In this document: positions 18,852 to 27,598 of the stretch, in pieces
How positions within the stretch are numbered: the stretch's first letter is position 1
Layout of the letters: each line of letters starts with the position of its first letter
Assembly (NCBI GenBank): GCA_035653615.1
Contig: DASRBN010000035.1
Coordinates: 265,307-329,306 of the forward strand
Reading direction: 5' to 3'
DNA from: Ktedonobacteraceae bacterium
GTDB taxonomy: Bacteria; Chloroflexota; Ktedonobacteria; Ktedonobacterales; Ktedonobacteraceae
DNA: 64,000 nucleotides
Notes under the pieces: generated by a model
Seen by the model: the letters and a program-made list of their open reading frames with translations, nothing else
Databases searched by the model: none
Told to the model about the DNA's origin: nothing
Made by a program: the position numbers and the translations under genes

Positions 18852-19396
18852 GATTGAGGAACGCCAGCTTTCTCCAGCGCGAGCAGCCATTGTTTGGCGG
18901 GAATGCCACCGCCATAGCCTGTTAGTGAGCCATTGCTACCTATGACGCGGTGGCAAGGAACGATGATAGCAATTGGATTGGCTCCGTTGGCTGCTCCCAC
19001 TGCTCGCACAGCTGCGGGCCGGCCAATGGCTTGCGCGATTTCCTGGTAGGAGCGGGTTTCACCGTAGGGGATACGAAGCAGTTCTTGCCAGACGGCGAGC
19101 TGAAATGCCGTACCCTGCATGTCCAGGGGGCAGGTGAATTGCAGGGGTTCTCCTGCCATGTAGCGCGCGAGTTCGTCCACCGCCTTTTGCAGGGGGCCGA
19201 TCTTTTCGCCTTCGATCACCCGCTCGATTTCCATTTTGCGCCTCGCCCACGCGAAGCCTGTATCTGCCGGTGTTCCGGGCGTGCCGGTCCAACATACACC
19301 ATTTTCTGTGGCTATGACGACGCAGGCTCCTATCGGGCCAGGCACACGTGCCCAATAGAGTGTCTGCGTTGCGTTTTTTTTTGCTATTACTACCAT
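18848..19396 (-). CDS. ogt: Methylated-DNA-protein-cysteine S-methyltransferase
   Basis: Suicide repair protein that takes the alkyl group from O6-alkylguanine onto its own cysteine. The active site PCHRVIGSNGSLTGYGGG is intact and the helix-turn-helix region FQLAVWQELLRIPYGETRSY precedes it. The 182-residue length is normal; there is no fused Ada regulatory domain. A GGAG ribosome site lies just before ATG 19396. Confidence 0.95.
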   Translation of the reverse strand: MVVIAKKNATQTLYWARVPGPIGACVVIATENGVCWTGTPGTPADTGFAWARRKMEIERVIEGEKIGPLQKAVDELARYMAGEPLQFTCPLDMQGTAFQLAVWQELLRIPYGETRSYQEIAQAIGRPAAVRAVGAANGANPIAIIVPCHRVIGSNGSLTGYGGGIPAKQWLLALEKAGVPQS

Positions 19397-19475
19397 GCCG
19401 CTCTCCTTGACGTTGTACAGGTGTTCTTGTTGAGTGTACCATGAGAGAGGGATAGTAGCAAGGAGAACAGCTTTT

Positions 19476-19859
19476 ATGAATCCATACGTTCCGCCGGCTA
19501 ATCAGCTTATTGTTGAGCTATATGTGCGCGATCTGAGAGCATCGTGCGAATTCTACCAGCGGCTGGGCTTCCAGCTTGCGCGCGATGATGGCGATTTCGT
19601 GGAATTGCAGTGGGAAGATTCGCTTTTGTTTCTTGAAGAGGTACCCGCTGCATCACCTCCGCCGTCGTCTCCTGTTGGCAATATTCGTATCATGGTGCCG
19701 AACGTCGATGACTATTGGAGCCTGGCACAGGAGTTAGGCGCGCAGGTCTTACGGCCGCTTGAAGACCGCTATTATGGCCTGCGCGATTTCACCATTGTGG
19801 GGCCAGATGGGCTTGGGCTGCGCTTCGCGACACGCTTATCAGATATTCGGAAATCATGA
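19476..19859 (+). CDS. VOC (glyoxalase/bleomycin-resistance fold) protein
   Basis: 127 residues with a single betaalphabetabetabeta pair layout: LIVELYVRDLRASCEFYQRLGF at the start and LRDFTIVGPDGLGLRFA at the end. The metal-ligand positions are not all evident, so the activity (lyase, dioxygenase or drug binding) cannot be assigned. ATG 19476 has AAGGAG ten bases upstream; an in-frame ATG at 19434 has none. The 3' end overlaps the convergent FHA gene by six bases. Confidence 0.85.
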   Translation: MNPYVPPANQLIVELYVRDLRASCEFYQRLGFQLARDDGDFVELQWEDSLLFLEEVPAASPPPSSPVGNIRIMVPNVDDYWSLAQELGAQVLRPLEDRYYGLRDFTIVGPDGLGLRFATRLSDIRKS

Positions 19860-21035
19860 AGCTTGCTTGAAAGTACAGGCTACTTTGCCAAATTCGAGCG
19901 TACTGCCGTCCTCAAAGGAGGTAGGAGTATTTGGAGCAAGCTGCTGGCCATTTATGCGGGTGAGGTTTGTACTTTTCAGGTCGGTAAGTGTATAGCCATC
20001 CTGCGTGCGCTCTATTACGGCATGCATGCGCGAGACGGTATTGGATTCGGGGACATCATACAAATTGATGTCTGGTTTCACATCGCCTGTATCCGGGTTG
20101 GCACGTCCGATAGTTAAGCGCGAACCGGTCAGTTCTACCCGATTCTCATTCGCAAAAAGCAGGTAGCCCCAGGCATTGCCGCCCGGTTTATTGGGCATCA
20201 CCACCTCTGTTTTTGGGGTCATCTCCACTGCGACCGTTGGTTCTGCCACACGTTTTTCTTTGAACGAAGTACCACACTTTGTACAAAAGGCGGCATCCGG
20301 TTTATTGCTTGCTCCACATTGAGGGCAGTGTATTTCTTGCGGTACTAATAGTTGGCCGCAGTGGGCGCAGTACACATCGCCGGCGTCGTTTTGTGTATGG
20401 CAGTGCGGGCATTCTACTTTTTTAAAGGCAGGTGATTGCGATACTGCTCGTACCTGCTGTTGTAAGGGTGGAGGTGGTGGCACTACGGCCTGTTGTGGAG
20501 GATAGGGAGACGGTGAGCCAGGGGTCCATTGAGGTGGTGGCGTGTAAGCAGGTGGTGGAGGTGGTGTATTGGATGGTGGAGGCGGCGGTGCCATTTGCTG
20601 CTGCACCTGTGGCGGTAGCATGTGAAAAGGAACGGGGCCAACCTGCACATTGGCTTGCTGCTGGCGTACTACTGCATCCAGGGCATTGAGGAGTTGTTCG
20701 GTGAGGTTCGATTGCCGTATCGCGCCCGCGCCAGCTGTGAATGCAAGTGGCCATAAGACAAGTAGTCCGACAGCGCCCACTGCTGCTTTGTCCGCCCATT
20801 TTTGTTGGCCAATGACTGCCATGACGCCGCCCGGCGTGTTTTGCAGGGTCAATGTCAACGCGGCCTGCATACCTATGATAGCGGCAAAGTCGCCGCCCTT
20901 TTTGAACTGAACGACCATATGATTTCTATCGCCAAAATGCTGCACCTGGTAGCCTTGCATAAGGAACATATTCTCTAAATCGATGGCAATTCGTTGGATG
21001 TCAAGTCCTTGCGCCTGATAAAATCGAGTATCCAT
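19854..21035 (-). CDS. FHA-domain protein with double zinc ribbon and poly-proline linker
   Basis: About 393 residues. The N-terminal 120 residues form an alpha/beta domain with a hydrophobic stretch (AVGAVGLLVLWPLAFTAGAGAI). A long Pro/Gln linker follows (residues about 135-205), then two zinc ribbons (CPHCHTQ...CAHC and CPQCGAS...CTKC). The C-terminus is an FHA phosphothreonine-binding domain (LTIGRANPD, SRMHAVIE, TDLKSTNLTRING). It likely reads Ser/Thr kinase output; the kinase at 33.9 kb and PP2C at 53.5 kb are candidate partners. ATG 21035 after TTGGAG is preferred over the TTG at 21047. Confidence 0.9.
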   Translation of the reverse strand: MDTRFYQAQGLDIQRIAIDLENMFLMQGYQVQHFGDRNHMVVQFKKGGDFAAIIGMQAALTLTLQNTPGGVMAVIGQQKWADKAAVGAVGLLVLWPLAFTAGAGAIRQSNLTEQLLNALDAVVRQQQANVQVGPVPFHMLPPQVQQQMAPPPPPSNTPPPPPAYTPPPQWTPGSPSPYPPQQAVVPPPPPLQQQVRAVSQSPAFKKVECPHCHTQNDAGDVYCAHCGQLLVPQEIHCPQCGASNKPDAAFCTKCGTSFKEKRVAEPTVAVEMTPKTEVVMPNKPGGNAWGYLLFANENRVELTGSRLTIGRANPDTGDVKPDINLYDVPESNTVSRMHAVIERTQDGYTLTDLKSTNLTRINGQQLAPNTPTSFEDGSTLEFGKVACTFKQAS

Positions 21036-21409
21036 TGTGTTCTCCAATGCGGGTAACGTGATGTATTACCATTGCTAATAAAGTACTTCAAACTCATGCT
21101 GAGTATAGCATTTGACGCCAAATTTGTATACTTTATCAAAAGTGAGCCACTTGTTGGGGTTTCATAAGTATGCTATGATAATTATGCTACTTCTGGGCCA
21201 GCAAGCCTGAGAAGCCAACCAGGACAAAATAGAACCAGAAGGACACTTATGGAGTGTACAACTGCAAAGTTTTTTTAGTGCCAGACGAGCAGTACCTTCG
21301 TCTCTTCGATATATACTGGCAACAGCGTCTCACTAAAGATGAAGCACTGGCGGCAAAACTGCGCTCACTTGGTTTTGATCCCGATAAAATATGATACGTA
21401 AACTCTCTA
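21036..21409. other. Intergenic stretch left of the IS with a short possible coding remnant
   Basis: The first 200 bases show no gene. From a GTG at 21254 to a TGA at 21394 there is a 47-codon frame with protein-like composition (LFDIYWQQRLTKDEALAAKL) but only a weak GGAG site and no recognisable family. It may be a real small gene or a remnant next to the IS insertion site. Confidence 0.3.
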
Positions 21410-21410
21410 C

Positions 21411-21438
21411 TGGTCAGTTCAGTTAGGTTTTAGGGAGG
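21411..21438 (+). repeat. Left terminal inverted repeat of the IS630 element
   Basis: 28 bp, exact reverse complement of 23417-23444. It begins one base inside the TA at 21408-21409 plus C21410. Confidence 0.92.
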
Positions 21439-21468
21439 TGGTATGCTGAGCCAAAACGGAGGATCAGT

Positions 21469-22592
21469 ATGCCACGACCACCAGCAGTGACCTTAACCGA
21501 GGAAGAGCAGCGAACTCTGGAAACCTTTGTGCATCGCGGCAAAGCCAACGCCCGCACCCTCACCCGTGCGCGCATCCTGCTCAAATCCGCCGAGGGATGG
21601 AGTACCGCCGAGCTTGCTGCCGCCTTCGATGTGTGTGAGGCAACGGTGACGAATGTGCGACGGAGGTTCGCCGAGGGAGGACTGGAGGTTGTCTTGCACG
21701 ACAAAGTGCAGCAGCACCGCCGCAGCGCCCTCTCGGGTCTCCAGACCGCTCACCTGATTGCCGTGGCGTGTAGCCCGTCGCCCGATGGGCATGACCACTG
21801 GACCGTGCGACTCCTGGCGCAGAAAGCGGTCGAGTTGGGATTTGTGGCCAACATTTCGCCCACGACCATCCACGAGCTGCTCAAAAAAACGAACTGAAGC
21901 CCTGGCAACACGAACATTGGTGCCTCCCGTCAGTAGGAGGGGAGTTTGTCGCCGCGATGGAAGACGTGCTGGACCTCTACGAGGAACCGTATGATCCGCA
22001 GTACCCGACGGTCTGCCTGGATGAGAAGCCGGTGGTGTTGCATGCCGATGTCCAGCCGTCCCTTCCTGTGGAGCCAGGCCAGCCAGTGCGCGTGGATTAC
22101 GAGTATGAACGCAACGGCACGCGCAATCTCTTCGTCATGGTCGAGCCATTGGCAGGCTGGCGACATGTGGAAGTCACCGCACAACGGACCATGCAGGACT
22201 ACGCCAAGGTGGTGCGCTGGTTGGTGGATGAGGTCTATCCGCACGTGGAGTACATTCGCCTGGTGCAGGACAACCTGAACACACACACCCCGGCCTCCCT
22301 CTACGAAGCCTTCCCTCCCGCCGAAGCACGTCGCATTCTGCAACGTGTCGAGTTCCACTACACCCCCAAGCACGGCAGTTGGTTGAATATGGCCGAGATC
22401 GAGATCGCTATTCTGGAGCGCAATGCCCTCTCCCGACGCTTGCCAGACGAAGCAGCACTCCGCCGCCAGGTCTCGGCGGTGGAAACGGAACGCAACCAAC
22501 AGCGGCGAGGGATCTCCTGGCAGTTCACCTCGCGCGATGCGCGCGTCAAGCTCTCGCGGCTCTATCCGGTGAAAGAAGCCGAAGTGAACTGA
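21469..22592 (+). CDS. IS630 transposase, two frames joined by a frameshift
   Basis: Frame A (21469-21897) gives 142 residues with the N-terminal helix-turn-helix DNA-binding region (GWSTAELAAAFDVCEATVTNV). The -1 frame continues to 22592 and carries the DDE catalytic core: CLDEKP, RLVQDNLNTH and SWLNMAEIEI. The join is at seven A residues (21883-21889) near the end of frame A, where ribosomal or polymerase slippage would give a full protein of about 373 residues, typical of IS630. The overlap arrangement is typical of programmed frameshifting in this family, though a simple inactivating indel cannot be ruled out. Confidence 0.88.
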
Positions 22593-22688
22593 CTGCACGG
22601 GCTGCTTCTCTAGGAGGAGGCGAGTAGTAGGCCCGTCTGTAGCGAGAGGGCAAAAGGGATGACCCGCGGCTCTGCTAGGTCTATCCCT

Positions 22689-23222
22689 TCACTGGGAGCC
22701 AATTCCTTGATAAGCGTCGCCCAAGGCAAGCAGGTCAGGAAGCCAATGCTCTCCCTGGTCCTCGTATAACCGTCTAACGAGTTCGGTAAAGGAAAAGGCC
22801 ACGATCGCGCAAGAACCGGGATTGGCATGACATCCTAGCGAACTATCATAACAGCGCCCCGCCCGCTCCTTGCTCAGATCGATCGTCAGATACTCTCGGT
22901 TTTCATCGCGAGCGATGAGATACCACGACCAGGAAATATCGTCCAGGGAAGAGGTGAATTGATCAGGATAGGCCCCCGGCTCTAAGAACGGCGTGGCTAC
23001 GACAACCTCCATGGGAGGCACAAGAATCGTGGTATACGGACTTTGCTTGAAGAGCGTCAGCCCTCCGCACACCTCGTAGAATTCGCGTAAGTCCTCTGGC
23101 AAGACGTGTCCGGGATGCACGACCGGCAGGCGAAGGTCTCGTCGTCCAATCGGCTCAGCTACCGTACAGCCAGGGGTTTCTCGGATACGAGCGACCAACT
23201 CATGAATAGGGATGTCAGTCAT
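22689..23222 (-). CDS. SMI1/KNR4 (SUKH)-type protein carried inside the IS
   Basis: About 177 residues with SUKH-like sequence: LPEDLREFYEVCGGLTLF near the middle, then WYLIARDENREYLTIDLS and the closing FTELVRRLYED. SUKH proteins often act as immunity proteins to polymorphic toxins. ATG 23222 has GAGGAGG five bases upstream; earlier in-frame starts up to 23264 have no site. It lies wholly between the IS terminal repeats, opposite in orientation to the transposase, with its own upstream space (23223-23416). No toxin gene is next to it. Confidence 0.75.
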   Translation of the reverse strand: MTDIPIHELVARIRETPGCTVAEPIGRRDLRLPVVHPGHVLPEDLREFYEVCGGLTLFKQSPYTTILVPPMEVVVATPFLEPGAYPDQFTSSLDDISWSWYLIARDENREYLTIDLSKERAGRCYDSSLGCHANPGSCAIVAFSFTELVRRLYEDQGEHWLPDLLALGDAYQGIGSQ

Positions 23223-23416
23223 GCTTTGCCTCCTCAATGGAGCTTTCGATTCAGGTCGGGTCAAGCTCAGTGGTCGGCTGGCTACTAAAAACCTTTCTGC
23301 TTTTCACTCCCACTCTCTCCTTCTTTCCTTGCCGGTCAAACTTGGAACTGCTTGACGATCATTGTACCTGGGTTTTGGGAGATGGTTCTGACAACAGAAG
23401 AGAGGCGGGTCCGCTC

Positions 23417-23444
23417 CCTCCCTAAAACCTAACTGAACTGACCA
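23417..23444 (-). repeat. Right terminal inverted repeat of the IS630 element
   Basis: 28 bp, exact reverse complement of the left repeat, ending one base before the TA at 23446-23447. Confidence 0.92.
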
Positions 23445-25223
23445 CTACTTTGTCCTGGCGAAACTTTTCAAATACTTCGCTGCCAGCGGATTCAGGCTGT
23501 GAATCATCTCCAGGTCTGTCATGCTGAGGGGGCGGATCAAGAGCAAAAGACCAAGGCTCAGGAGCAGGAAGATTATACCGGCAACGCCCAACAAGACGTG
23601 CCCGGCAGGATGCCAGACAAGTTCAGGCAGCGCGGCGATGGTGAACGCGAGTAGTAAGCGCAGCGTGAACCCCAGGGGATACTTCTCCGGCAGGTCGCGC
23701 CAGAGGAATGCGAGCAGCATACTGCCTGTGACGATCTGCGAAATTCCATCGGCGACAAGCGCTCCAGCAGGCCCCCAGCGGGGTATTAACGCTATTCCGA
23801 TGACGACCACCACGAGCAGACCAACCCATTGGCCCAGCACGACCAGTCTTGCCTTTCCCATGACATAGAGCGTGGACTGGTGAATTGTCGTGCCCAGGAC
23901 ACGCACGATGATGTTGAAGAACAGAAAGATGGCCAGGAGCGGCCCTACAGCGGCGAAATTTGAGCCGTAAAGCGCTACCGCGATATTTTGCGCGTTGAAG
24001 AGGCAGAATAGGAGCAGAGGAGCGGCCAGCAATGTTTCAATTTTGATGAGCGTCTGCCACGAACGGCCAAGCCGATGATAGTTTTTTCCGACGAAAGCTG
24101 CCGCCAGCGCGGCACCGCCAACACCACCAAAGCCAGAGACGAGCAGGATACTGGCGGCATGTGCCAGCTGAAAGGAGAGGTTGAAGAAAGCGATCTGTGC
24201 CAGCGAGATGGCAAAGTAACCCAGCAGGATGATCGAGACTTGCTTGAGTAGCGCGCCTGAAACCAGATTCGTCAGCCAGGCGGAAATGCCAAGCCGCACT
24301 ACAGGCCACATCGGCTGTTTGTATTCGGCCCCACGCGCGAGTAGTAATGGAGCCTGCCAGAGGGCAAGCACAGCGGCGTTCAGCAGCGTACATATGGCTT
24401 CCAGCCAGAGAATACTATCAATACCCCAACCGATTTGCAGCAGGAAAAAGCTGAAGACCAGGATCAGCAACTGCACCACGCTGCCGGCAATAAAGACCAC
24501 TCGCATGCGCATAATGGAGGCGTAGACGGCGGTAAGCAGGCTGGCAATGCCATTGCCGAGGATATAGAAAGCGATGGGAGCGATGTGGCCGAGCAGGCTG
24601 GGGGCGCGCAGGCCCGCGGCCATGGCTGCTGAACCGGAAATGGGAATGGCGGCAATGATAGCAGCGAGTACCTGCAAGCCGAATAACATGATAATGACGC
24701 TAATGATGAGCGTCACGATGCGTAAGGCCATCAAGCGCCGGACGAGTAGCGCTGCCGATGCCTTACCATGCTCGGCAAAGACACGTGGCACAAAGGTTGT
24801 TGTAGCGTCTTCCAGACCGAAGGCGACGATATAGGCGATGGTATTGAAAGCGGCAGATGCAACCGCGAAGATGCCGTATTCCTCAACCGATACCTTGTGT
24901 GTGATGATGAGCGTCAGGAAGAAGAGAGAAAAATAAACCCAGAGACCATAGGCCTGGTTGAGCAGATAATTGGCAGGTGTTCTCTTGAGGAGGTGCTGCG
25001 CGCCCGCCTCTCCGAGAGGTATATCTGTTTCGGCAGCATAAGAGGGCACAGAAGGTAATACTCCTGAAATTGTACGTGTACTATTTTCAATAGGCGCTGC
25101 TTTTATCCCTTTTGTCTTCGCCTTCTCCACTTGTTCATCCCCTGCTTCCAGGTTATTATCTTCCTCCGGTTGAAATGAATCGATATGTACCAATCTCAAC
25201 GGACGCAATGATGGTTTTTGCAT
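23445..25223 (-). CDS. Polysaccharide/lipid-linked oligosaccharide flippase (MOP superfamily)
   Basis: 592 residues. A hydrophilic N-terminal extension of about 90 residues is followed by 12-14 transmembrane segments of the Wzx/MurJ-like MOP type (NYLLNQAYGLWVYFSLFFLTLIITHKVSVEEYGIFAVASAAFNTIAYI onward, split over several helices). Expected role is flipping lipid-linked glycans across the membrane for envelope or exopolysaccharide assembly. The stop codon TAG is made of the IS target TA plus the first base of the IS right end; without the IS the sequence would also read TAG, so the insertion is neutral. It starts 10 bases after the upstream membrane gene, so the two are an operon. Confidence 0.88.
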   Translation of the reverse strand: MQKPSLRPLRLVHIDSFQPEEDNNLEAGDEQVEKAKTKGIKAAPIENSTRTISGVLPSVPSYAAETDIPLGEAGAQHLLKRTPANYLLNQAYGLWVYFSLFFLTLIITHKVSVEEYGIFAVASAAFNTIAYIVAFGLEDATTTFVPRVFAEHGKASAALLVRRLMALRIVTLIISVIIMLFGLQVLAAIIAAIPISGSAAMAAGLRAPSLLGHIAPIAFYILGNGIASLLTAVYASIMRMRVVFIAGSVVQLLILVFSFFLLQIGWGIDSILWLEAICTLLNAAVLALWQAPLLLARGAEYKQPMWPVVRLGISAWLTNLVSGALLKQVSIILLGYFAISLAQIAFFNLSFQLAHAASILLVSGFGGVGGAALAAAFVGKNYHRLGRSWQTLIKIETLLAAPLLLFCLFNAQNIAVALYGSNFAAVGPLLAIFLFFNIIVRVLGTTIHQSTLYVMGKARLVVLGQWVGLLVVVVIGIALIPRWGPAGALVADGISQIVTGSMLLAFLWRDLPEKYPLGFTLRLLLAFTIAALPELVWHPAGHVLLGVAGIIFLLLSLGLLLLIRPLSMTDLEMIHSLNPLAAKYLKSFARTK

Positions 25224-25232
25224 ACCCTTATT

Positions 25233-25673
25233 CTAGCGCAAATCGAAGAGATGTCGAGCTAACCAACCTATTCCTCCTAGTGCGGCGAAAAGTTCCAGCA
25301 GGCTGACATTAGCCATAACCTGGGTGGGGGCAACCAGGTAGAATGCGCCAACTTTGGAGGTGGCAGCAATGACGAAGAGTCCAAGCCCTATCCATGCCGG
25401 CAATGTGGCAAAAAGCAGCGCTCGCTGCCATGAGCGGCAGAGAAATCCGATTACCGTAGGGAGGAGGTACAACAGCACGGGTATGATCATAGCGATAATG
25501 GGAGGGAATGGTCCATCCAATGCCGCCGTTTCAGAATTCGGCAGCAGGCGCGTCCACAATTGAGCGGGCACCAGCGCCAATGTTACCAGTATCGTTTCAA
25601 GTGCAATGAGCCCGAATACCAACATTGACCATCTTTTATTTTTCTCTGCATCCGGTATACTTACGCGCAACAT
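25233..25673 (-). CDS. Four-helix membrane protein
   Basis: 146 residues with about four transmembrane segments (WSMLVFGLIALETILVTLAL, then IIAMIIPVLLYLLPTVIGFL, ALLFATLPAWIGLGLFVIAA and a last one near the end). Not recognised. It is immediately upstream of the flippase gene (10-base gap), so it is probably a partner in the same envelope process. A weak GAAGGG site precedes ATG 25673. Confidence 0.75.
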   Translation of the reverse strand: MLRVSIPDAEKNKRWSMLVFGLIALETILVTLALVPAQLWTRLLPNSETAALDGPFPPIIAMIIPVLLYLLPTVIGFLCRSWQRALLFATLPAWIGLGLFVIAATSKVGAFYLVAPTQVMANVSLLELFAALGGIGWLARHLFDLR

Positions 25674-25709
25674 CTTTGACCCTTCGATTCCGGAATATCC
25701 TGATTACTT

Positions 25710-27278
25710 TTATTCCTTTGGTAAAGGAAGCAAACCCATTTCGTATTTTAGCATTAAAATGCGGCGTACCGAGTCGTCGATACGCTGCTGGCTAATGGCG
25801 CCCGAGGCTATAGCCTGCTTGATGCCTTCGATCATAGTAGCAACGTCTTGTGGTGTAGATGCACCCATCAGCAGGTCATCGCCGGCCTCAACAGCTAAGG
25901 CCGCCGCCTGCCCTTCTGGATAGTAGGAGGTAATGCTTTCCATGGTAAGACTATCCGTCATAATAACGCCTTGAAAGCCTAATTCGTCGCGCAGGATGCC
26001 GGTGACGACTTTGTAAGAGAGGGAAGATGGAATAGTATTATCCACCGCTTGCACGAGTTCATGCGTTACCATGACGGCATGGACAATGCCCTGCTGGATC
26101 AGCGCTCGATATGGCGCCCAGTCGATAGTTTCCAATTCGCTCTTTGAGCGGGTTAAAACAGGAACTCCTATATGTGGGTCGGTGCTGACATCGCCTAATC
26201 CGGGGAAATGCTTCAGCGTGCCGAGTACTTTGCCGCTCTGTTGCAGCCCTTGCAGGTAGGCCTGGGCCATTTCGGTGACGAGCGAGGGATTGTTGCCGAA
26301 TGTCCGATCAACCAGCTGCGGGTTATACGTATTATTCACATCCACAACAGGCGCAAGATTGAGGTTAAAACCGTAGGATGAGAGGTCTTCGGCATCCTGA
26401 ATGCCCTCTGCCCCGGCTTTAGCCGGGTCGTTTGTCGCCCCTATCTCTGTTGCTGATGGTCGAGGCCCGTCCAGGTTTACTAATCGATCTACCGTCCCAC
26501 CCTCCTGGTCGATTGCCACGGCAAGGGGAATCGTGCTGTTGCTCTGCATCTGGGCGATCAAGCCTTTGAGCTGCGTCTTACTCACAATGTTATTGTTAGC
26601 GGTAAAAATTAGCACGGCTCCTACATTATACTGGCTGACCATAGCGCTGATATCGAGTCCATAGGTCGGCCCGGTAAACTGCACAATCATCATCTGCCCC
26701 AGTTTTTGGTCCAACGTCATGTTTTGCAGGATCAGATTGATATATTGCTGCGGCGTCAACTTTTGCGTTGCCTGTCCGGTCGCTCGGGGCGTTAACTGTC
26801 GAAGACCTTTATTGATCACCTGGATCAGGTTTTTATTCGCGGTGGTCGATGAACCGCCAAGTACATTAGCCCACCCCTGGGGTCCCGTAATCTGCGCATA
26901 ACCGGCGATAGTGGTATTGATGACCAGCATCAAAAGCAGGCCCAGCAAGAAGAAGACCTTACTGCGCGACATTCCCTTTTTTTGATACGATTGACCTGCC
27001 GCGGCAGGCAATACCACTGCTGTACGCGTTCCAGAAATACCGGGTAACATGTCTGGCAGTTTGAGGGTATCAATAGCCTCAACGCTAGAGATGGCTTTCT
27101 TCTCGGCATTGCCATTCATTTGCGCAGGGCTTTTTGATTCGACCGGTTCTTTCCCTATGGCAGCTATCCCCATATGCGTAAAATTTGCGGGCACCTTCAC
27201 AATTACGTGTTTTGCCGTATCGTCATCTTCACCTGTTCCATAGCGCGTCCCGGGAAACTGATTCTGGGCTGATTCCAT
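25710..27278 (-). CDS. Glycoside hydrolase family 3, NagZ-like beta-N-acetylhexosaminidase
   Basis: 522 residues, membrane-anchored: a cytoplasmic N-terminus of about 125 residues, a transmembrane segment (VFFLLGLLLMLVINTTIAGY), then the catalytic domain outside. The family signatures are present: IDQEGGTVDRL, KHFPGLGDVSTDPH (with the catalytic His/Asp dyad) and the nucleophile aspartate in VIMTDSLTM. It probably removes N-acetylhexosamine from cell-wall or exopolysaccharide fragments. The 36-base gap to the downstream membrane gene suggests a three-gene unit with the flippase. An AGAGGT site precedes ATG 27278. Confidence 0.92.
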   Translation of the reverse strand: MESAQNQFPGTRYGTGEDDDTAKHVIVKVPANFTHMGIAAIGKEPVESKSPAQMNGNAEKKAISSVEAIDTLKLPDMLPGISGTRTAVVLPAAAGQSYQKKGMSRSKVFFLLGLLLMLVINTTIAGYAQITGPQGWANVLGGSSTTANKNLIQVINKGLRQLTPRATGQATQKLTPQQYINLILQNMTLDQKLGQMMIVQFTGPTYGLDISAMVSQYNVGAVLIFTANNNIVSKTQLKGLIAQMQSNSTIPLAVAIDQEGGTVDRLVNLDGPRPSATEIGATNDPAKAGAEGIQDAEDLSSYGFNLNLAPVVDVNNTYNPQLVDRTFGNNPSLVTEMAQAYLQGLQQSGKVLGTLKHFPGLGDVSTDPHIGVPVLTRSKSELETIDWAPYRALIQQGIVHAVMVTHELVQAVDNTIPSSLSYKVVTGILRDELGFQGVIMTDSLTMESITSYYPEGQAAALAVEAGDDLLMGASTPQDVATMIEGIKQAIASGAISQQRIDDSVRRILMLKYEMGLLPLPKE

Positions 27279-27598
27279 AGGATACCTCTTTCAAAGTCGA
27301 TATTTCTGAAGGTAAAGAGAACATAGGTGACTTCCTAAAAAGAAACGGATACAATGGATGAGTTGAATCATAAACCGACATTTCTCCTATTCTAATCGCT
27401 ATACTAGCACAATATTCACCGGAATACAGTGATTTCTATCACAAAATTGAGCAATCAGGCCCCTTTTTTGGCGGAGATTTCACTTTTGACTAAATATCAG
27501 GTGCTATTGAGACTATGCAGGCCGGCAAATCGAGGCCTGCGAGCTATAGTCAATAAGTGATATTTGCGATATACTGTCTCTGCTAGCCATGACAAAAC
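27279..27598. promoter_or_regulatory. Divergent intergenic region between GH3 and NACHT genes
   Basis: Contains no gene. On the plus strand TAGTCA (27547-27552) and TATACT (27570-27575) are 17 bases apart and would give a leader of only about 17 bases before the NACHT start, which has no clear ribosome site. A second TATACT lies at 27400-27405. Confidence 0.4.

Larger units (their letters stand above)
21410..23445 (+). mobile_element. IS630-type element with passenger gene
   Basis: A 2036-base element bounded by TA dinucleotides (21408-21409 and 23446-23447), the target duplication expected for IS630/Tc1 elements. The terminal inverted repeats are a perfect 28-bp match, 21411-21438 and 23417-23444, starting TGGTCAGTTCAGTTAGG. 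Inside are a transposase split by a frameshift and a divergently oriented SUKH-type gene. Typical IS630 elements are 1.0-1.2 kb, so about 0.8 kb is cargo. The right end coincides with the stop codon of the flippase gene. Confidence 0.9.

Noticed and set aside
21930..22598. Minus-strand frame of about 222 codons across the transposase
   Set aside because: The DDE motifs are on the plus strand in the same place; it is a shadow.
22580..22610. TGAACTGAC near the transposase stop, similar to the IS end
   Set aside because: Only about nine bases match and they overlap coding sequence; the full 28-bp end is found only at 23417-23444, so it is not taken as a second IS end.
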